From Frisingicoccus caecimuris (GTDB taxonomy: Bacteria; Bacillota; Clostridia; Lachnospirales; Lachnospiraceae): a stretch of 34,711 nt of DNA. This document shows, in pieces, positions 31,661 to 34,711 of this stretch. The notes beneath the pieces were generated by a model. The model was not told the DNA's origin, did no database searches, and was given only the letters and a program-made list of their open reading frames with translations. The position numbers and the translations under genes are program-made. Position 1 is the stretch's first letter, and each line of letters begins with the position of its first letter. Location of the stretch: the NCBI RefSeq assembly GCF_004340975.1, contig NZ_SLXA01000019.1:1-34711 (forward strand). Reading direction: 5' to 3'.

Positions 31661-31900
31661 TTATGAAATCTTCCTTTCCATGAACCATTTATCTACTTCA
31701 AAAAACAAATGGCTTTCCTTTCCCTGTACCATACAGGTGTACATCGTACCAACACCGCCTGCTTTTCTGCTGGCACATCGTTCAATCTTAAGCACTTTAT
31801 CAATCTTGTATTTTCTGCCGTCTTCCCAAACAAATAAGATTGGAATCAGGCAGCCTTCCTTACTGAACTCTGCTACCACATCAACATATACCTTATTCAT
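31661..31900 (-). CDS. Small conserved protein of the polymerase operon
   Basis: A 79-residue protein (VYVDVVAEFSKEGCLIPILF ... KVLKIERCASRKAGGVGTMYTCMV ... LFFEVDKWFMERK). Predicted beta-rich. GGAGG lies 8 bases before the chosen ATG (31900). It follows the LexA-like gene by 13 bases. Small proteins of this sort are often found beside Y-family polymerase genes on Firmicute elements; function unknown. Confidence 0.65.
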   Translation of the reverse strand: MNKVYVDVVAEFSKEGCLIPILFVWEDGRKYKIDKVLKIERCASRKAGGVGTMYTCMVQGKESHLFFEVDKWFMERKIS

Positions 31901-31913
31901 ACCGCCACCTCCA

Positions 31914-32141
31914 TCACAGGATTTCGATTGCTCTTGGAGATGCCGGAACTCTCCGGATATATCCACTTTTCTCTAACTGCCTGATCCTGGAAAATACTGT
32001 TGATGTTGAAGCAACTCCCAGTAATGCCCCCAGTTCCCTGACTGTTGGCGGAAATCCATGCTCCTCGGTAAATCTTACAATGCACTGATAGCTTTCTTCC
32101 TGTTTTCTGGTTAATGTCTGTTTCAAATCTATCCCTCCCAT
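31914..32141 (-). CDS. LexA DNA-binding domain only (no protease domain)
   Basis: A 75-residue protein equal to the LexA winged helix: LTRKQEESYQCIVRFTEEHG, FPPTVRELGALLGVAS, then VFSRIRQLEKSGYIRRVPASPRAIEI. The S24 peptidase part is absent and the stop is clean, so it is not an obvious truncation. ATG overlaps the polymerase stop as TAATG; a TTG five codons later has a better-spaced GGGAGGG, so the real start may be 32126. It could compete with LexA at SOS boxes or repress the cassette without being cleaved. Confidence 0.8.
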   Translation of the reverse strand: MGGIDLKQTLTRKQEESYQCIVRFTEEHGFPPTVRELGALLGVASTSTVFSRIRQLEKSGYIRRVPASPRAIEIL

Positions 32142-33388
32142 TATCCATGAAAATAACTGTGAGGATGGACCGTATGTGTACCGGCGTCCAAGTGGGATAA
32201 GACTTTATCCTGGTACATTGCTGCCCGCTGTATGCTGAAATATCCAAACCGTCGTCTGATCTCATCCACAGCCCGGTCCAGCCTTTCTAATTTTTCCCGT
32301 TTCTCCTGATTATCAAATAGATTAAGCTGAACCGGAATATCTTCCATTACCAGATCAGACCCCCTCACGCCAAGGCTCCGTATCGGATGCTCCCATCTGT
32401 AATGTTTTTTAAATAATTCAAATGCTGCTTTTACAATTTCATCCGTAATATTCGTCGGCTGGCTGATACGCTTCTGCCTTGTGATGCTGTTCAGCCCGTT
32501 ATCCCGGATTGATATTTCCACCACATTACATTTGAAACCATGTTTCCGCAATCTGGCAGATACACTTTCCGATAATGCCATCAGAATGATCCAAACATCC
32601 AGATCTGTTTCCAGGTCTCTCGGTGTCGTTGTACTGTTTCCAATGGACTTGACCGGAGCTTCATATCCTTCCATACAAACCGGATCAGAATCATATCCAT
32701 TCGCAAATGCCCATAACACCAGACCGATTTTTCCAAAATGGCTGTCCAGCAGTTTTTCATCTGTCTGTGCCAGCTGGCCAATGGTATGGATCCCTAGCTT
32801 CTGCAATTTCTTGTTTGTCTGCCTGCCAACATACAGTAAATCTGACACTGGAAGCCCCCAGACGATTTCTTTGTAATTTCCTCGATGAAACTGTGTGATG
32901 GCATCCGGCTTTTTATAATCAGAGCCAAGTTTTGCGAATATCTTGTTCCAGGAAATACCAATACTCACGGTAATGCCAAGTTCGTACTTAATCCGGTCAC
33001 TGATTTCCTGGGCAATCTTCATTCCATCACCTTTGATACTGCTGCTTTCCGTCACATCCAGCCATCCTTCATCTATTCCATACGGCTCAATTTTGTCCGT
33101 ATACTCTGAATAAATTTCTCTCGCCATACTGGAAAACCTCAAATACAGATCCATCCTTGGCGGCACAAAAATGATTTCCGGACAAACCTGTTTTGCCTGC
33201 CAGAGCGCCATCCCGGTTTTTACACCACATTTCTTCGCAATATAATTTGCCGTCAACACAATACCATGTCTTGCTTCCGGATCGCCGCCTACAGCAAGTG
33301 GCTTTCCCGCTAGTTCCGGATGATGCAGCATTTCTACGCTGGCATAAAAACAATTCATATCACTATGTAAAATTGTCCTGTCACCCAT
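32141..33388 (-). CDS. Y-family DNA polymerase (UmuC/DinB-like)
   Basis: A 415-residue translesion polymerase: ILHSDMNCFYASVEML with the first catalytic Asp, IEPYGIDEGWLDVT with the Asp-Glu pair, VSIGISWNKIFAKLGSDYKKPDAI, and a helix-hairpin-helix region (GLPVSDLLYVGRQTNKKLQKLGIHTIGQLA, in pieces). The little-finger domain follows. It copies past damaged bases with low fidelity. GGAGGT supports the start at 33388. It heads an operon with the LexA-like domain and is divergent from a self-cleaving repressor whose operator candidate lies in its promoter spacer. Confidence 0.9.
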   Translation of the reverse strand: MGDRTILHSDMNCFYASVEMLHHPELAGKPLAVGGDPEARHGIVLTANYIAKKCGVKTGMALWQAKQVCPEIIFVPPRMDLYLRFSSMAREIYSEYTDKIEPYGIDEGWLDVTESSSIKGDGMKIAQEISDRIKYELGITVSIGISWNKIFAKLGSDYKKPDAITQFHRGNYKEIVWGLPVSDLLYVGRQTNKKLQKLGIHTIGQLAQTDEKLLDSHFGKIGLVLWAFANGYDSDPVCMEGYEAPVKSIGNSTTTPRDLETDLDVWIILMALSESVSARLRKHGFKCNVVEISIRDNGLNSITRQKRISQPTNITDEIVKAAFELFKKHYRWEHPIRSLGVRGSDLVMEDIPVQLNLFDNQEKREKLERLDRAVDEIRRRFGYFSIQRAAMYQDKVLSHLDAGTHTVHPHSYFHG

Positions 33389-33434
33389 CCTGTTCTCACC
33401 TCCGTCCGGCTTTCTTATCATTCCTTGCATGGTT

Positions 33435-33534
33435 AGTATAAGCCGACACTATGGAGATAGTCAACTGACATTTTGGTTGTATAATCTACATATTGGAGAT
33501 TTTTCTTGATTTTCTTGTACATGTGCTGTATAAT
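33435..33534. promoter_or_regulatory. Divergent promoters and operators of the polymerase and S24 repressor
   Basis: Minus strand: TTGACT (33459-33464), 18 bases, TATACT (33435-33440), reading to the polymerase. Plus strand: TTGATT (33506-33511), 17 bases, TATAAT (33529-33534), reading to the repressor. The palindrome ACTATGGAGATAGT (33448-33461) fills the spacer of the first promoter. A second TGGAGAT (33494-33500) lies exactly 42 bases from the first (33452-33458), four helical turns, just upstream of the second -35. Confidence 0.7.
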
Positions 33535-33580
33535 GCACCTATAAGAATCTAACGGAATTTCATAGAAATGAGGCGAATAT

Positions 33581-34321
33581 ATGCGTTCTATTGGCAGGAT
33601 TATTGCAGAAAACAGAAAAAAGAAAGGGCTTTCGCAGCCAGAACTTGCGGAATTACTTTCACTGCAGGGCATTGACGTTACAGCGAAGGCAATCTCCAAA
33701 TGGGAGACGGATGCACGAGAACCAGGACTGCATGTTTTTCTGACTCTCTGTAAATTGTTGGATATTGAAGATATTTATGATGCTTATTTCGGGAAAAATC
33801 CATACAGTGTAATGGACGGTCTGAATCAGGAAGGTAAAGAAAAGATAAAAGACTACGCAAAAATACTAAAAGCCTCCGGCTTGTTTGAACCGGTAGTTGC
33901 AAACATTATTCCTTTCCGTAAAAAAGAAATTTTTATGGATATCTTCGGAGATGCAGTTTCTGCAGGTACCGGTAATTTCCTAACAGATGCGCCAAAAGAA
34001 TCTTATGAAGTTGGCGATCTTGCCCCGGACAATGCAGACTTCGGAGTCCGGATATCTGGTGACAGTATGGAACCGGAATACCACAACGGGGAAATTGCAT
34101 GGATCCAGCAAAAAGACAGCATCTGCAATGGAGAGATTGGCATCTTCTATCTCAATGGAGATGCCTACATCAAAAAACTCCATGACGAACCGGATGGATT
34201 ATTCCTGATCTCCCTGAATAAAAGATATAAACCTATCGCAATTCAGGAATCGGACTCTTTTAAAATATTCGGCAGAGTTGTCGGCAAGTGTGATGCTTCC
34301 GACATCCCCGGTTTTCAATAA
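33581..34321 (+). CDS. XRE-S24 self-cleaving repressor (LexA/CI-like)
   Basis: A 246-residue protein. N-terminal HTH: IGRIIAENRKKKGLSQPELAELL ... AKAISKWETDAREPG (in pieces). C-terminal S24 peptidase: cleavage site Ala-Gly in DAVSAGTGNF, catalytic Ser in ISGDSMEPEYHNGE and catalytic Lys in DAYIKKLHDE. RecA filaments formed on DNA damage would trigger self-cutting and derepression. Start has GAGGCG upstream. It should control the divergent polymerase operon and perhaps excision or transfer of the element. Confidence 0.9.
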   Translation: MRSIGRIIAENRKKKGLSQPELAELLSLQGIDVTAKAISKWETDAREPGLHVFLTLCKLLDIEDIYDAYFGKNPYSVMDGLNQEGKEKIKDYAKILKASGLFEPVVANIIPFRKKEIFMDIFGDAVSAGTGNFLTDAPKESYEVGDLAPDNADFGVRISGDSMEPEYHNGEIAWIQQKDSICNGEIGIFYLNGDAYIKKLHDEPDGLFLISLNKRYKPIAIQESDSFKIFGRVVGKCDASDIPGFQ

Positions 34322-34390
34322 TCGTAATGCAGTCCGTGCCATTCAAACCGGCTGTTGAAACAATAATAAAGTTAAAGGAAGTGATTGGAT

Positions 34391-34711
34391 GTAAACGGTA
34401 AAACGCAAGTACCTTTTTATTGATTTCCAATCATGCCATAATTACACTCAACAAAAACTATAGGGTCAAAAAAGTTTAGGACTCAACTTTTTTGACTGAC
34501 TATAACCAGGAGGTACGATTATGGCTACACAAACCAGTTTGGTTGCCCAACAGGTCCGCCTCAGGCAGTGGTCTGAACAGATCAGAGAATGTCAAAACCG
34601 TCCGGAAGGCATGGACGTCCAAACATGGTGCACTCAAAACAACATCACAAAAGCGAATTATTATTACCGGCTGCGCAGGGTACGTGAAGCATGTCTGGGA
34701 CAGTTCCAGCA
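34391..34711 (+). mobile_element. IS66-family element, left end (cut by window edge)
   Basis: Begins with GTAA at 34391, as IS66 inverted ends do, followed by a leader of about 130 bases and the first small gene. The right end lies outside the window, so the inverted repeat cannot be confirmed. Nothing is seen in 34322-34390. Confidence 0.7.
34521..34711 (+). CDS. tnpA: IS66 accessory protein TnpA (partial)
   Basis: The first 63 codons of a small IS66 ORF1 protein: SLVAQQVRLRQWSEQIREC, then NRPEGMDVQTWCTQNNITKA and NYYYRLRRVREACL, the helix-turn-helix of the family. AGGAGG lies 7 bases upstream. In IS66 elements it precedes tnpB and the DDE transposase tnpC, expected to the right. Confidence 0.88.
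   Translation, partial: MATQTSLVAQQVRLRQWSEQIRECQNRPEGMDVQTWCTQNNITKANYYYRLRRVREACLGQFQ

Noticed and set aside
1-34711. tRNA or rRNA genes
   Set aside because: None recognised on either strand by eye; a covariance scan would be needed to exclude them fully.

Overview
The window looks like a low-GC Firmicute, most likely a gut Lachnospiraceae/Clostridia relative. This is inferred from AGGAGG-type ribosome binding sites, sigma-A-type promoters, a TnpV protein, a YjdF gene behind its riboswitch, large serine recombinases and a CptN/ToxN-type type III toxin. Nothing in it looks like core chromosome. It is a stack of broken and intact mobile elements, and base composition changes sharply at several junctions.

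Layout. (1) 1-8159: the end of an integrative element with att-like arm repeats, tnpV, a Gabija-like defence pair (gajA/gajB), dinD, a zinc-ribbon membrane protein and the tail of an SPFH/SHOCT protein. The Gabija pair sits between two diverged copies of a tnpV-end/dinD-end repeat. (2) 8160-10787: a complete IS21-family element (istA/istB) with 27-bp perfect inverted ends and no target duplication; it joins two unrelated broken genes. (3) 10788-13806: a 5'-truncated serine recombinase, a 3'-truncated tyrosine integrase with its excisionase, and an XRE regulator. (4) 13870-22010: a mobilizable element with a second att-like arm region. Its cargo is AbiH, a type III toxin-antitoxin (two 45-nt antitoxin repeats plus ToxN) and an unrecognised 458-aa protein with a PD-(D/E)XK-like C-terminus. 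Behind this come yjdF, a MobV relaxase, a RepA-like ATPase, a MobC-like protein and the C-terminal part of a second tyrosine integrase. (5) 22042-34321: part of a larger element, with three consecutive large serine recombinases, a MazF/PemK toxin with a DUF6870-like partner, a structured non-coding stretch, a small sigma-like factor behind what looks like an attenuator and leader peptide, a lipoprotein, a Spo0A-C-like protein, an XRE repressor, and a mutagenesis cassette (Y-family polymerase, LexA DNA-binding domain alone, divergent self-cleaving S24 repressor). (6) 34391-end: the start of an IS66-family element.

Working together: the two arm regions (about 296-505 and 13873-14081) match in sequence and internal spacing. 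They suggest two related elements in tandem at one site, each carrying anti-phage genes next to its left end. The serine-recombinase element appears to have landed in the second tyrosine integrase. The least explained items are the 458-aa nuclease-like protein, the roughly 450-nt structured region at 27890-28340, a short plus-strand RNA candidate between repA and mobC (21109-21177), and the layered leader of the sigma-like gene.
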